The notes beneath the pieces were generated by a model. It saw only the letters and a program-made list of their open reading frames with translations. It was not told the origin of the DNA and ran no database searches. Source: Akkermansiaceae bacterium (lineage in GTDB: Bacteria; Verrucomicrobiota; Verrucomicrobiia; Verrucomicrobiales; Akkermansiaceae). From it: DNA of 52,731 nt. This document shows positions 39,124 through 48,091 of the stretch, piece by piece (positions within the stretch are counted from its first letter, which is position 1; each line of letters begins with the position of its first letter). The stretch spans positions 1 to 52,731 of the forward strand of contig JAJQCV010000067.1 of NCBI GenBank assembly GCA_021202525.1, written 5' to 3'. The translations under genes and the position numbers were made by a program.

Positions 39124-39825
39124 TTATTTGATGATACCCAAAAGAACCGACACCGGCACGGAGATGAAGCCGGCGCAGATCACCACGCCGTAAGCGATGG
39201 CGATGAAGTTGTACACGGGGCGGATTTTCCGGGAGTCAAGGCCCACCGTCTGGAAGATGGACTGCACGCCGTGGCGCAGGTGGCTGAACAGCATCAGGAT
39301 GGCCAGGATGTAGAACGCAGAGCACCATACGTTGCTGAACCCGTTGACAATCATCTTGTAAACGTCGAATGTCTCCACTTTGCCGTCGGAGATGTAGGCG
39401 ACATATTGTGCAGGATCATAGCCGACGCGCAGGGTGTACTGGTAGAGATGGTAGATCAGGAACACCAGGATGGTCAGGCCGGTATAGATCATGTAGCGGG
39501 AGGAGAGCGTCGCCTTGATCGTGTTCTTGAACACATAGGGTTCGCGGGCCGCGTTGTTTTCCAGCTTCAGTTGGATGGTCAGCCAGATGTGGATGATGAA
39601 GATCACCGCAAGGCCCAGGCGGATGCCCCACAGGGCGGCTTCCGGCATGGAGTGCAGGCCGTGGGCGTATGTGTTGATCCACTCAGGCCCCCCGAAGATG
39701 AGGAGGTTGCCTGCCAGGTGTCCCGCAAGGAACAAGACTAAACATAACCCCGTCAGAGCCACAATGATTTTGCGGCCGATGGAGGATGTCACGAATGTAC
39801 ATATGGTTTTTACTAGTGCATTCAT
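39124..39825 (-). CDS. sdhC: succinate dehydrogenase/fumarate reductase cytochrome b subunit
   Basis: 233 residues from [19 protein letters not shown]; the 42 upstream codons are leader. Five membrane segments are visible ([20 protein letters not shown] first; a late one near [20 protein letters not shown]), with His residues in GHLAGN, HIWLTIQ, YHLYQY and HLRHGVQS. A single five-helix, probably two-haem subunit is the class-B type, used with menaquinone. It anchors SdhA and SdhB and is the first gene of the operon. Confidence 0.9.
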   Translation of the reverse strand: MNALVKTICTFVTSSIGRKIIVALTGLCLVLFLAGHLAGNLLIFGGPEWINTYAHGLHSMPEAALWGIRLGLAVIFIIHIWLTIQLKLENNAAREPYVFKNTIKATLSSRYMIYTGLTILVFLIYHLYQYTLRVGYDPAQYVAYISDGKVETFDVYKMIVNGFSNVWCSAFYILAILMLFSHLRHGVQSIFQTVGLDSRKIRPVYNFIAIAYGVVICAGFISVPVSVLLGIIK

Positions 39826-39940
39826 AGGCGCTCTAATGAAATAAATGCGTCTCCACAGGATGACGGATTCAGGTTCGGATGGCAAGCCTCTTCTTGAATT
39901 CCCGGCGCTTTTTGGATTTTCGCAAAGGCGCGGGAACCCT

Positions 39941-39971
39941 TTGCAAATCACTAGTTTGGAATAGTTATAAA
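39941..39971 (+). promoter_or_regulatory. weak candidate promoter for the small protein and TatD hydrolase
   Basis: TTGCAA with TTATAA 18 bases on (or TATAAA at 19) gives a leader of about 48 bases to the ATG at 40026. A second option, TTGACT (39990) with TATCGT, would place the start at the ATG itself. Confidence 0.35.
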
Positions 39972-40025
39972 ATTGTTACCCATTCCGGCTTGACTGGGCT
40001 TTCCGCACGGGCGTATCGTCACTGC

Positions 40026-40298
40026 ATGAAAAGGAGCAAAAAAGAGGTTCTGGACGCGGATTTTGCCGCGGCGCGTGCGGGCGTGCTGGATGTAGCCGCA
40101 TTTCTGGACCGTGTGGACAGAGGAGAAGGAGAAGCCGATTTCCGCTACCGGGCATTGCTGGAGGTATTGCCGCTGCTGTCCGTTCCCGGTCCCGGGCGCG
40201 CCCGCGCCGTGCTGGAAGCGCTTTCCTGCCGGGATGCCGCCATAGCTGAAACCGCCGCCTCCAAGGCCGCCTGCGGAGCACCGAACCCGAACAAATAA
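40026..40298 (+). CDS. small helical protein upstream of the TatD hydrolase, unknown
   Basis: 90 residues from MKRSKKEVLDADFAAARAG; an upstream in-frame start at 39879 would reach into the promoter region. The sequence is Ala/Arg/Glu-rich and should form helices (DVAAFLDRVDRGEG, RYRALLEVLPLLS, RARAVLEALSCRDAAIAE). No family is recognised. Only 5 bases separate it from the hydrolase, so the two are almost certainly one operon and may work together. Confidence 0.65.
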   Translation: MKRSKKEVLDADFAAARAGVLDVAAFLDRVDRGEGEADFRYRALLEVLPLLSVPGPGRARAVLEALSCRDAAIAETAASKAACGAPNPNK

Positions 40299-40303
40299 CC
40301 GTC

Positions 40304-41122
40304 ATGGCTTTCATTGAACCACATATTCACATGGTGTGCCGCACCACGGACGAATACCGCGCCATGGCCCAGGCCGGATGCCTGGTCGTGGGGGAACCCG
40401 CCTTCTGGGCCGGGTATGACCGTTCTTCCGTGGACGGGTTCCGGGACTACTTCGTCCAGCTTACGGAATGCGAGCCGGCCAGGGCCGCCAAGTTCGGCCT
40501 GGATCATTATACCTGGCTGTGTATCAACCCGAAGGAAGCGCAGGACGTAGTCTTTGCGCGGGAAGTAATGAAGCTTATTCCCGAGTTCATTGACCGGCCC
40601 AATGTCCTGGGCATCGGGGAAATCGGCCTGAACAGGAACACTTCACGGGAACTGGCCATTTTTGAAGAGCATCTGGACCTGGCCATCCGCCTCAACCAGC
40701 TTGTCCTGATTCACACTCCCCATCTGGAAGACAAGCTCAAGGGAACCAACATGATTCTGGATGCCCTGAAAAACCGTCCGGAACTGGAGCCGGGCCGGGT
40801 ATTGATTGATCATTGCGAGGAACACACGTTCCCGCTGGTGAAGGATGCCGGCTACTGGGCAGGCCTTACCCTGTACCCGACCAGCAAGCTCAATCCCAAA
40901 CGTGCGGCGGATATTCTGGAAACGTACGGAACGGACCGGGTCTGGGCCAATTCGGCGGCGGACTGGGGAGATTCCGATCCTCTGGCGCTGACTGCCCTGG
41001 CTTGCGAGCTTTACGGGCGCGGGTTTTCCCGGCCGGAAGTGGATCGCCTGCTTTTGTCCAATCCGGAGGCGTTCATGAGCCAATCTCCCAAGTTCCGGAA
41101 GGTGTCCGCCCGGCTGGGTTAG
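40304..41122 (+). CDS. TatD-family metal hydrolase, EboB-like
   Basis: 272 residues. Metal ligands of the TatD fold are visible: H7-I-H9, E106 (GIGEIGLN), H137 (IHTPH), H170 (IDHCEE) and D220 (NSAADWGDSD). The opening EPHIHM and the phrases EPAFWAGYD and SAADWG are as I remember them from the TatD-like hydrolases of ebo clusters (EboB), which help export polyprenyl-type metabolites in cyanobacteria and others. No other ebo genes are in the window, so the pathway here is unknown. Confidence 0.82.
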   Translation: MAFIEPHIHMVCRTTDEYRAMAQAGCLVVGEPAFWAGYDRSSVDGFRDYFVQLTECEPARAAKFGLDHYTWLCINPKEAQDVVFAREVMKLIPEFIDRPNVLGIGEIGLNRNTSRELAIFEEHLDLAIRLNQLVLIHTPHLEDKLKGTNMILDALKNRPELEPGRVLIDHCEEHTFPLVKDAGYWAGLTLYPTSKLNPKRAADILETYGTDRVWANSAADWGDSDPLALTALACELYGRGFSRPEVDRLLLSNPEAFMSQSPKFRKVSARLG

Positions 41123-41304
41123 GGAAAATTTCCGGTCCCCTCTCCCGTCTGGAAACGGGGAAGGGGGGAATATCGGCATTTACCCGTTCCTGAAACCGGT
41201 GGAAATGGGCTGTCATGAGGATTGCTGTAGTGCCCGGCAGTTCTGCCTGCCGGGTCCGGGAAATTTTCTGCCTGTTCGTCGGTGCGGGAAAAGAAGGATG
41301 CCGG

Positions 41305-41856
41305 TCACGGCTTCCATTCGTTGATGGCACGGGCTACTTCGGCACAAAGTTCGCGGACGCGGTTTTGGAGCCGTTCATTGTCCTGCGGGTTGGAAGCGGC
41401 GAAGGCCGGTTCCACGAGAACGGCGGGCATTCTGGTTTTGGCGAAGTAGGAAACGGCACGTGCGCTTTGTCTGTTGACCGGTTTCAACCCCCGGTTTTTC
41501 AGTTCCAGAACTTTCACCATGGCATCGTTTATCAGCGTGGCTGCCAGTTTTCCCTTGGGAGAGCTTTCCCAGTACAGGGTCTCCGTGCCGGTGGCAGCGG
41601 GAGAATCCGCGCTGTTGAAATGGAATTCAATGGCCAGGTCCGCTCCGGTGCTGTTGCAGGCCGCGGCCGCATGTCCGGGAGTGGTGCCTCCGGCATCGGA
41701 ACGGTTGACAATCGGCGCCTGGTGTCCCATCTGTTGAAGTTTCTCTTGCAGCAGGGGCAAATGATGCTTCCAGAAAGAGTATTCGGAATATTTTTTATCA
41801 TATGTTTCCGCTCCTCCGTCTTTTGGAGAGTGGCCGATGGATAAGGCAATTTTCAT
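41305..41856 (-). CDS. N-acetylmuramoyl-L-alanine amidase (Amidase_3)
   Basis: 183 residues, just the catalytic domain. Zinc ligands are H9 (SIGHSPKDGG), E25 and H79 (IEFHFNS), with the catalytic Glu at 149 (VLVEPAF). It cuts the bond between muramic acid and the peptide. There is no signal peptide, membrane anchor or wall-binding domain, so it is either cytoplasmic, released by lysis, or exported by another route. Small anchorless amidases are common in phage endolysins, but no phage genes surround it. Confidence 0.85.
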   Translation of the reverse strand: MKIALSIGHSPKDGGAETYDKKYSEYSFWKHHLPLLQEKLQQMGHQAPIVNRSDAGGTTPGHAAAACNSTGADLAIEFHFNSADSPAATGTETLYWESSPKGKLAATLINDAMVKVLELKNRGLKPVNRQSARAVSYFAKTRMPAVLVEPAFAASNPQDNERLQNRVRELCAEVARAINEWKP

Positions 41857-42082
41857 GGCGATTTATTGTAGGGATTGTTAATTGAACCGGGCTCCTTTGG
41901 CCCATGAATGACAGACTAGGATAAAGACGGTGGAAAATCAATGTGTGTAACACGTTTTGGAGATATTGCCGCCGGAGCGGAAGTCCTTCATGAGGAAATT
42001 TTTCCGCTGAGGATACCGCAGGAGTAAACGGACGGTGTGAAAAGAAAAATTCCGCTTTCCTGGTTCAGGAAGAGGCTGGGAA

Positions 42083-42112
42083 TGTGCCGCAGCATTTGGA
42101 ATGTGCGGCACA
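42083..42112. repeat. 9-base inverted repeat
   Basis: TGTGCCGCA at 42083-42091 and its exact complement TGCGGCACA at 42104-42112 surround a 12-base loop. There is no T-run on either side, so it is not a usual terminator; a binding site or RNA hairpin is possible. Confidence 0.6.
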
Positions 42113-42199
42113 GAACAAAAGCTGTGCATGAATGCAAACAGTACCGGAAAAGAATACCTTTCTGTATTGCCTGCCCTGCGTGAACATTTTTAGAGATAA

Positions 42200-42233
42200 A
42201 AAAAGGACTGCTCCGTATTTGGCGGAGCAGTCC
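42200..42233 (-). terminator. terminator of the third PEP-CTERM gene
   Basis: GGACTGCTCCG and CGGAGCAGTCC form a perfect 11-pair stem around a 7-base loop, followed on the minus strand by seven Ts. Confidence 0.88.
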
Positions 42234-42262
42234 CGAAAGAAAAATAAAAAAGGATGGGAAGC

Positions 42263-42982
42263 CTAAGCTCTGCGGCGGCGCATCATCAGAGCGGCCAGTC
42301 CCAGCAGGCTCAGGGAAGCAGTGGCGGGTTCCGGAACACTTGCTATTTCAGCCATGAGCTGGCCTATTTGCTCTTGTGAAAGCGCGGAATCATGCACGTA
42401 AAGCTGTTCAATGGCGTCCGCCATTCCCGCATTGATCAGGAGTTGCGTGATATCCACCTTGCTGAATTTCAGGCCGGAGGCAGTATAATAGGTGGACTCG
42501 TTCCCCAAATAAATACGGGTTCCGGCTTCTCCGGTAACAACTGAAATGGTCAATGTGCCTTCCGTACCCAGGGTTGTCGTCGTGGGGCCGCCGGTATAGG
42601 CTTCGTTGCTCCACAATCCCTGCAAGGTGCGGTTTGAATTGAGGCCCACACCCCAGCTTGTGCTTCCGCCTTTGGCGTTGAATAGAGCGGTGTAGCTTTC
42701 AGGGGTACTGAGTTTTGACAAATCCAGAACCATGGAAACGGTCATATTGTTGCGCGTGCCGGAACCGGAAACGGGCGTGCTGAATTTGACGTCGGGGCCG
42801 GACAGGAGCAGGTTGTCGCCGCTTGTGGTGATCGTGACGGAGTCCCGCTGGGTGCCGAAATCGGCGATGCGGGAGTCAAAATCGGAATATCCCACGATCG
42901 ACTGGTCCAGAAGAGTAGTGGCTGCGGAGGCGGCGACGCTGAGACCTGCTGTAAGCATCAGAATGGACAATGTTTTCTTCAT
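42263..42982 (-). CDS. PEP-CTERM sorted secreted protein, possible LamG/concanavalin-like fold
   Basis: 239 residues. Signal peptide at about 1-19 (MKKTLSILMLTAGLSVAASA). The body has features of the laminin-G/concanavalin type seen in many sorted proteins: TVSMVLDLSKLSTPESYTAL, SWGVGLNSNRTLQGLW, LYVHDSALSQEQIGQLMAEI near the end. Such folds often bind sugars, but this is a resemblance only. The tail is VPEPATASL, LLGLAAL and MRRRRA. Monocistronic: strong terminator behind it, large AT-rich gap ahead with a palindrome at 43051. Confidence 0.88.
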   Translation of the reverse strand: MKKTLSILMLTAGLSVAASAATTLLDQSIVGYSDFDSRIADFGTQRDSVTITTSGDNLLLSGPDVKFSTPVSGSGTRNNMTVSMVLDLSKLSTPESYTALFNAKGGSTSWGVGLNSNRTLQGLWSNEAYTGGPTTTTLGTEGTLTISVVTGEAGTRIYLGNESTYYTASGLKFSKVDITQLLINAGMADAIEQLYVHDSALSQEQIGQLMAEIASVPEPATASLSLLGLAALMMRRRRA

Positions 42983-43612
42983 GGCTGGCTTTGAGAAGGG
43001 TTGCTTGTTTCCTGCCTACATAACGGTTTTGGAATCCGCCAACAACCAAAAATATTAACTGTCAATATTATGTTTACATAAAAAATTAACATTCATTGGC
43101 TTGTTGTAGAACTGGTTCTTTCTTTCAGGGGGCTTGTCATTCCTTGTTTTACATAGATTTAATAATTTCTTCAGTCTTCATGAAAAACAGGTCGGATTCC
43201 AAATTCGCATGGGTAAATTTCAAATGCGTTATTTCACCTGGAGCATCAGGAACAGGATGAAGAAGACATTGCTCAAACTGCTGATATTAAAGGAACGGAG
43301 CGCTTGATAAAATCAGGAAATGGTCATCCCTTTTTACGGAAACCCGTGGGAAACGGCTCTGTAATCTGCCACGGCGGCTTTGAATCTTCCAGACCTGCCT
43401 GCGCTGCTGATGCCTTGCCGCAGGGCATGAACGTTCCGTTGATGGATTATTCTTTCTTTGTCTTTGGTCCCGGCATTGTTAGTATGAAAACAAGGAAAGG
43501 ATAATATATCGGATGGGCCGTTATTTCATCAACAGCGCGGAGGAATGTATGCCGGGCTCCGGATGTGCCAGCGATTCGCCGATTGAAACGGCGGTGTACG
43601 GTGAAAAGTTGC
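42983..43612. other. 630-base AT-rich gap
   Basis: The largest gap in the window. The right-hand side of the PEP-CTERM gene is AT-rich with a palindrome (43051-43069). The rest holds no supported gene: a plus-strand frame of 66 codons (43304-43504) lacks a recognisable domain or start signal. It may contain an unrecognised small RNA or a decayed gene. Confidence 0.45.
43051..43069. promoter_or_regulatory. 19-base near-perfect palindrome, possible operator
   Basis: AATATTAACTGTCAATATT is symmetrical in 8 of 9 pairs around its middle base and lies 68-86 bases before the PEP-CTERM start, overlapping a TTGACA on the minus strand. Such a size and position fits a dimeric regulator's site. No regulator is known for it. 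Confidence 0.45.
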
Positions 43613-44815
43613 CTAGGGTTCCCCTTTGGAAAAATTCCAGAGGCGGTGCATGGTGACCACGTCCGGAATGTGCAGGGGGCGTACCACGCGGAAGCCGATC
43701 ATTCCGCCGTCCGTCAGGTACCAGATGCTTTTGGGGTTCTGCGGGTCCTGCCGGTTCCAGGCGGGTGTGCTGGCGCGGCGTGCGGCGCTCCGCAGGCGGT
43801 CCGGATCATCCTCCCATGAACCGCCCCGGACAATGTGGGGCGTTCTGGGACGGATGACAAGCGGGTCTTTCACGGCATTCCCGGCCCTTTTTCCGTAAGC
43901 GTCCGGTACGTAGGAATCCAGAACCCATTCCGCCACGTTTCCATGCATGTCACGCAGGCCCCAGGCATTCGGTTCCCTGGTTCCCGTACGCTGGTAGCGA
44001 TCGTTGGAGTTGTCCCAATACCATGCGTACCGGTCCAGCCGGTCTTCTCCGCTGCCGTAGCAATAAGCGCCGGGATTTCCGGCGCGGGCGGCGTATTCCC
44101 ATTCCGCTTCCGTGGGAAGACGGTAGTAATGCCCCGTCTGGGCGCTCAGCCATTCGCAGAATTTGCTGGCGGCGTGATGGGACATGGAAATGGCCGGCAT
44201 GCCGTGTTCATAGCCGTGGCCCATTCCCAGGTTCATGGCGGTATAGGGCGCCGTGGGCTGCGTAACGGCATCCCAGAGTTCGTCGTCCGGCTGTTCTTCC
44301 AGCAGTTGGCCGTCTTTGGCGCGCGGGCGCCCGTTTTCCATGAAGGCGGTGTAAAGTTCCCAGGGGATTTCCATTTCCGAGATCCAGAAGGGAGAAATGC
44401 TCACTTCATGCTGCGGGCCCTCGTCCAGCTTGCGGTGGGATTCGTCCTCCGGGCTTCCCATCAGGAAGGAGCCTCCCGGAATGGCAATCATGCGCAGGGT
44501 GGCGTCCGACGCGGGCACGGCCTCCGTATAGGATTCAAACCGGGCAGGGGTTCCCGTCGATTCAATCAGTTGGTGAATTTGGCGCGTGGTTCCCACCAGT
44601 TCCGGAGAGGGCAGGTCGTCGGGAACGGGAAGGGCCGGTCCCGCGGCGCGTTCCAGTTCCCGTTTTTGCAGCGCGGAGCGGCTTTCCCCCCACTGGCGCG
44701 CGCCGGTAATGCGCGCGGCATCTTCCGTAGCGGGCCTGGGGCCGCCGTCATCCCGGCACCCTGTCAGCAGGGCACCCCCTCCGAGGAGGCAGGAAACAAG
44801 GAAAATGCCGCGCAT
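43613..44815 (-). CDS. SUMF1/formylglycine-enzyme-like lipoprotein, probably not a sulfatase activator
   Basis: 400 residues. Lipoprotein signal with lipobox LLTGC (Cys20). The C-terminal 280 residues are a SUMF1 (FGE-sulfatase) domain: IPGGSFLMGSPEDE, SPFWISEMEIPWELY, YRLPTEAEWEYAARAG, WGLRDMHGNVAEWVLDSY and VRGGSWEDDPDRLRSAARR. True formylglycine-generating enzymes need two Cys near the end (RYRC...GFRC); here these are RLRS and GFRV, so copper-dependent activation of the two sulfatases by this protein is unlikely. Anchored in the periplasmic face of a membrane. fabG is 20 bases upstream on the same strand. Confidence 0.85.
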   Translation of the reverse strand: MRGIFLVSCLLGGGALLTGCRDDGGPRPATEDAARITGARQWGESRSALQKRELERAAGPALPVPDDLPSPELVGTTRQIHQLIESTGTPARFESYTEAVPASDATLRMIAIPGGSFLMGSPEDESHRKLDEGPQHEVSISPFWISEMEIPWELYTAFMENGRPRAKDGQLLEEQPDDELWDAVTQPTAPYTAMNLGMGHGYEHGMPAISMSHHAASKFCEWLSAQTGHYYRLPTEAEWEYAARAGNPGAYCYGSGEDRLDRYAWYWDNSNDRYQRTGTREPNAWGLRDMHGNVAEWVLDSYVPDAYGKRAGNAVKDPLVIRPRTPHIVRGGSWEDDPDRLRSAARRASTPAWNRQDPQNPKSIWYLTDGGMIGFRVVRPLHIPDVVTMHRLWNFSKGEP

Positions 44816-44835
44816 GGAAAAGTGATGTCCGGGCC

Positions 44836-45582
44836 TTACATCGTCATGCCGCCGTCGCAGGTGATGACCTGTCCGGTGATATAGCGGGCATCGTCGGAGG
44901 CAAGGAAGGCGGTAAGGGATGCGATGTCGTCCGGCTCTCCAAGGGAACCCAGAGGAATCTTCTTAAGCATTTCCTCCTTGATCTTTTCCGGGATGGCGTC
45001 CGTCATGTCCGTGGCGATGAAGCCGGGCGCAATGGCGTTGCTTGTCACTTTACGGCTGGCGAATTCCTGGGCGAGGGACTTGGTAAAACCGATCAGGCCT
45101 GCCTTGGAGGCGGCGTAGTTGGCCTGCCCCATGTTGCCCGTGAGGCCTACGACGGAACTCATGTTGATGATGCGGCCCGCAGGGGATTTCATCAGGACGC
45201 GCTGGAAGGCCTTGACCATGTTGAAGGCGCTTTTCAGGTTGGTGGTTATGACAGCATCCCAGTCTTCCTCCTTCATGCGGAGCATCAGGGTGTCGCGCGT
45301 AATTCCGGCGTTGTTTACCAGAATGTCGATCTGCGGAAAGTTTGCCAGAATGGCCGCCGCGGTTTCCTGAACCGCGGCGTAATCCGCCACGTCACAGGGA
45401 TAGGCCGTGCATGAACCGGGGAATTCCTTGTTGATTTCTTCCGCGGCTCCTCCGCAGCTGGACGCACTGCGGCTGATCAGGATGACCGTGGCTCCTTCCG
45501 AAGCGAAGCGCCGGGCAATGGCGTTGCCGATGCCGCGGCCTGCGCCGGTGACGATTGCTGTTTTACCTGCTAATTGTTGCAT
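44836..45582 (-). CDS. fabG: 3-oxoacyl-[acyl-carrier-protein] reductase
   Basis: 248 residues, a short-chain dehydrogenase. NADPH loop VTGAGRGIGNAIA, NNAG, the Ser in MSSVVGLTG, and the active-site YAASK are all present; APGFIATDMTDAIPEKIKEEMLKKIPLGSLGEP and YITGQVITCDGGM are typical of FabG. It reduces β-ketoacyl-ACP in fatty-acid synthesis, partnering AcpP (33922). The lipoprotein gene follows 20 bases on, possibly co-transcribed. Confidence 0.93.
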   Translation of the reverse strand: MQQLAGKTAIVTGAGRGIGNAIARRFASEGATVILISRSASSCGGAAEEINKEFPGSCTAYPCDVADYAAVQETAAAILANFPQIDILVNNAGITRDTLMLRMKEEDWDAVITTNLKSAFNMVKAFQRVLMKSPAGRIINMSSVVGLTGNMGQANYAASKAGLIGFTKSLAQEFASRKVTSNAIAPGFIATDMTDAIPEKIKEEMLKKIPLGSLGEPDDIASLTAFLASDDARYITGQVITCDGGMTM

Positions 45583-45891
45583 GTTGCCCTCAGTAAACCT
45601 GTTTTCCGCGTATCCGGCAAGCTTGAAATGGAGAGGAATAAGGAGCCAAATCCAGGGTTTCCATTTCTCTCAGGGTATGCGGTCCCTTGCTCGTCTCCCT
45701 TGCCGAATCCCGCCGTAGATTCAAAACACGATGGCCTTTCCATCCGTTTTAACCGTGTAACGGATAGTCTGGCCCTTGGTCAGGAATTTTGGCTGTGTTA
45801 CCCAGGCGGACAGATTCGCTTGAACCGTTTTTCGCGACTGGCCTTTTGATGATGGCGGCCGTTTTCCGGGCAACGCGGAAGATGCGAGGTG
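45583..45891. other. 309-base gap
   Basis: Lies upstream of fabG and after the secreted helical protein, both on the minus strand. I see no gene, repeat or clear promoter. Confidence 0.5.
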
Positions 45892-46422
45892 TTATTCCTC
45901 GTCCTGCTCGTCCCCTCCAGCGGCAGGCCCTCCCTCTTCTTCGTCCTGCTCAATGAGTTCGCTGAATTCGTCCGAGTTATTCATCACATCTTTCAGGGCG
46001 GTGGAGTTGTAAAAATCAGCTTTTACCAGGCGCTTGCCTTCCTGTTTGCAGCTTTTTTCCAGCCTTTTTCCCCGTTCTTCCATCTTTTCAAACAATTCGA
46101 ATGCCTTTTCCTGTTCCGCATCGTTGAGTTTATTCATGATATCCTGGAAATGCTTGATGTCTTTCTGAATGCCTTCCAGGGTTTTGGCTGCTTTATCTGC
46201 GCTTTCCTTGTCCTGGGCTGCGGCCAGGGTCTGCTGTATGTTGATCATCAGGGAAAGAGACTGATTGACGAGGGACTCGGCCGAAGGAATGGAATCCTTT
46301 CCGGTTGCAGTCGCAGCCGGGGTGGATGTCGGCGGAGCCTGGGGAGCGGCAGGGGTATCAGCCAGCAGGGGTGCGGCGGACAGAAGGGCGAAACTTAAGA
46401 CGGGAATGGAAAAAGTCTTCAT
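45892..46422 (-). CDS. secreted helical protein, unknown
   Basis: 176 residues. Signal peptide about 1-21 (ending LLAD), a Pro/Thr/Ala linker (23-42), then a long charged helical, probably coiled-coil part (about 48-150: SADKAAKTLEGIQKDIKHFQ, EQEKAFELFEKMEERGKRLE) with one Cys. The end is very acidic and low-complexity (EQDEEEGGPAAGGDEQDEE). No family recognised. It follows the ABC-F gene by 58 bases on the same strand. Confidence 0.7.
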   Translation of the reverse strand: MKTFSIPVLSFALLSAAPLLADTPAAPQAPPTSTPAATATGKDSIPSAESLVNQSLSLMINIQQTLAAAQDKESADKAAKTLEGIQKDIKHFQDIMNKLNDAEQEKAFELFEKMEERGKRLEKSCKQEGKRLVKADFYNSTALKDVMNNSDEFSELIEQDEEEGGPAAGGDEQDEE

Positions 46423-46480
46423 TTACTCTTTGTAAAGCAGGGAGGCATACGGAGCAAGGAGAAAAGAAGACGTACGGGGA

Positions 46481-48091
46481 CTATTCCGCCGTGATGCCGC
46501 CCTTCTCGTCGTCCAGAATCCCGGATTTCTCCAGGTAATAATCGTAACCGCCTGCGTAGGTGGTGATGGTACCCCGGTTGACGTGCAGGGTTTTTTCCGC
46601 CAGGGAGCGGATGAAGTGCACGTCGTGGGAGATGAAGACCAGCGTGCCTTCGTAATGCTTCAGAGCCTGGACGAGGGCCTCCACGGAAAGGAGGTCCAGG
46701 TGGGTGGTCGGTTCGTCCATCAACAGAAGATTGGGAGGGTCCACCAGGAATTTGACCAGGCTGAGGCGCGATTTTTCTCCTCCGGACAGCACGCTGACGC
46801 GTTTCTCCACATCCAGGCGGCGGAACAGGAAGGAACCCAGGATGGAACGCGCTTCCTCTTCCCGAATTTCGGCATTGCACTTCATGATTTCCTCCAGAAC
46901 AGTATTCTCCGGATTCAGGTTTTCCGTGCGGGCCTGAGAAAAGTACCCGATGCGCGTTGTGGTGCCGGGAATGCGCTTGCCGGAGTCTATGGGGATGATG
47001 CCGGCCAGAATTTTCAGCAGAGTGGATTTGCCCGCACCGTTGGGCCCCACCAGCACGGTCCTTTCCCCTCTTTCCACCAGCAGATCCAGGTTTTCATAGA
47101 CCTTGTGGTCGCCGTAGGACTGGCACACCTTTTCCAGCTCAATCACTTTCTGCGTACTGCGCGGCGGCTGGGGGAAGTTGAACTTGAACACCTTTCTGCG
47201 TGCTACCGGTTTTTGGATGACCTTCATTTTTTCCAGCTGCTTGATGCGGCTCTGCACCTGCCCCGCCTTGGAGTTGATGGAGCGGAAACGGTCAATGAAC
47301 TCCTGAATGTGCGCAATTTCCTTCTGCTGGTTGCGGTAGGCGGCCTGGAGCTGTTCAAAGCGGACATCCCTTTGCTTCAGGAAATCCGTGTAATTGCCGC
47401 GGTACTCCACCAATTCCTCGTTGTCGATGTCGTACACGCTTTCCACCAGCTCGTCCATGAAATCGCGGTCGTGGGAAATCATCAGGATGGCGCCGGGATA
47501 ATTTTTCAGGTAGCGCTGGAGCCAGAGCAGGGAAAGAAGGTCCAGGTGGTTGGTGGGTTCGTCCAGCATCAGGAGGTCCGGTTCCAGAACCAGCAGTTTG
47601 GCCAGATAGGCGCGCATGATCCATCCGCCGGACATTTCCCGCGCGGGACGGTGAAAATCGCTTTCCCGGAAGGCAAGCCCCTTGAGAATCTTCTTGGCCT
47701 TGGGTTCCAGCTGGTAGCCATTGGCGGCATTGAACGTGTCAATTGCTTCCGCGTACTCCGGCGTGTCTGTTTTATTGGCATTCTCGCTCATGCGGATGAC
47801 ATGGATTGCCCGTTCCATTTCCGGCGTGATGCCCATCGCTATTTCCAGCACGGTCTCGTCCTTCGGTTCGCTGGCCTCCTGGGGCAGATAGCCTACAATG
47901 GCATATTCATCCAGGCTGATGGAACCTTCGTCCGGCGTATCTTCCCCGAGAATCATGCGGAACAAGGTGGATTTGCCTGCGCCATTGGGGCCCACCAGGG
48001 CGACTCTTTCTCCCCAATTGATGGTCATTTCCGTTTCTCTGAAAAGGGTGCGTCCGGCGTGGGCTTTCGTAAGTTTTTTAATTGTCAGCAT
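46481..48091 (-). CDS. ABC-F family ATPase
   Basis: 536 residues with two ABC domains and no membrane domain. Walker A GPNGAGKST appears at both sites; the signatures are MSGGW (first) and LSGGEKSRL (second); Walker B is LLMLDEPTNHLDL and LLLMDEPTTHLDL. The connecting linker (about 240-320) is helical and charged. ABC-F proteins act on ribosomes to relieve stalls or protect against antibiotics; the subgroup cannot be decided by eye. Confidence 0.92.
   Translation of the reverse strand: MLTIKKLTKAHAGRTLFRETEMTINWGERVALVGPNGAGKSTLFRMILGEDTPDEGSISLDEYAIVGYLPQEASEPKDETVLEIAMGITPEMERAIHVIRMSENANKTDTPEYAEAIDTFNAANGYQLEPKAKKILKGLAFRESDFHRPAREMSGGWIMRAYLAKLLVLEPDLLMLDEPTNHLDLLSLLWLQRYLKNYPGAILMISHDRDFMDELVESVYDIDNEELVEYRGNYTDFLKQRDVRFEQLQAAYRNQQKEIAHIQEFIDRFRSINSKAGQVQSRIKQLEKMKVIQKPVARRKVFKFNFPQPPRSTQKVIELEKVCQSYGDHKVYENLDLLVERGERTVLVGPNGAGKSTLLKILAGIIPIDSGKRIPGTTTRIGYFSQARTENLNPENTVLEEIMKCNAEIREEEARSILGSFLFRRLDVEKRVSVLSGGEKSRLSLVKFLVDPPNLLLMDEPTTHLDLLSVEALVQALKHYEGTLVFISHDVHFIRSLAEKTLHVNRGTITTYAGGYDYYLEKSGILDDEKGGITAE

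Larger units (their letters stand above)
41857..42262. other. gene-free gap of 406 bases
   Basis: Holds an inverted repeat (42083-42112) and the terminator of the PEP-CTERM gene (42200-42233). A minus-strand frame of 63 codons (41938-42129) shows no protein-like features. Nothing else seen. Confidence 0.5.

Noticed and set aside
41305..41856. Prophage remnant
   Set aside because: The amidase is the only phage-like gene; no integrase, portal, tail or holin gene nearby.
43613..44815. Formylglycine-generating enzyme for the two sulfatases
   Set aside because: SUMF1 domain present but both catalytic cysteines are replaced.
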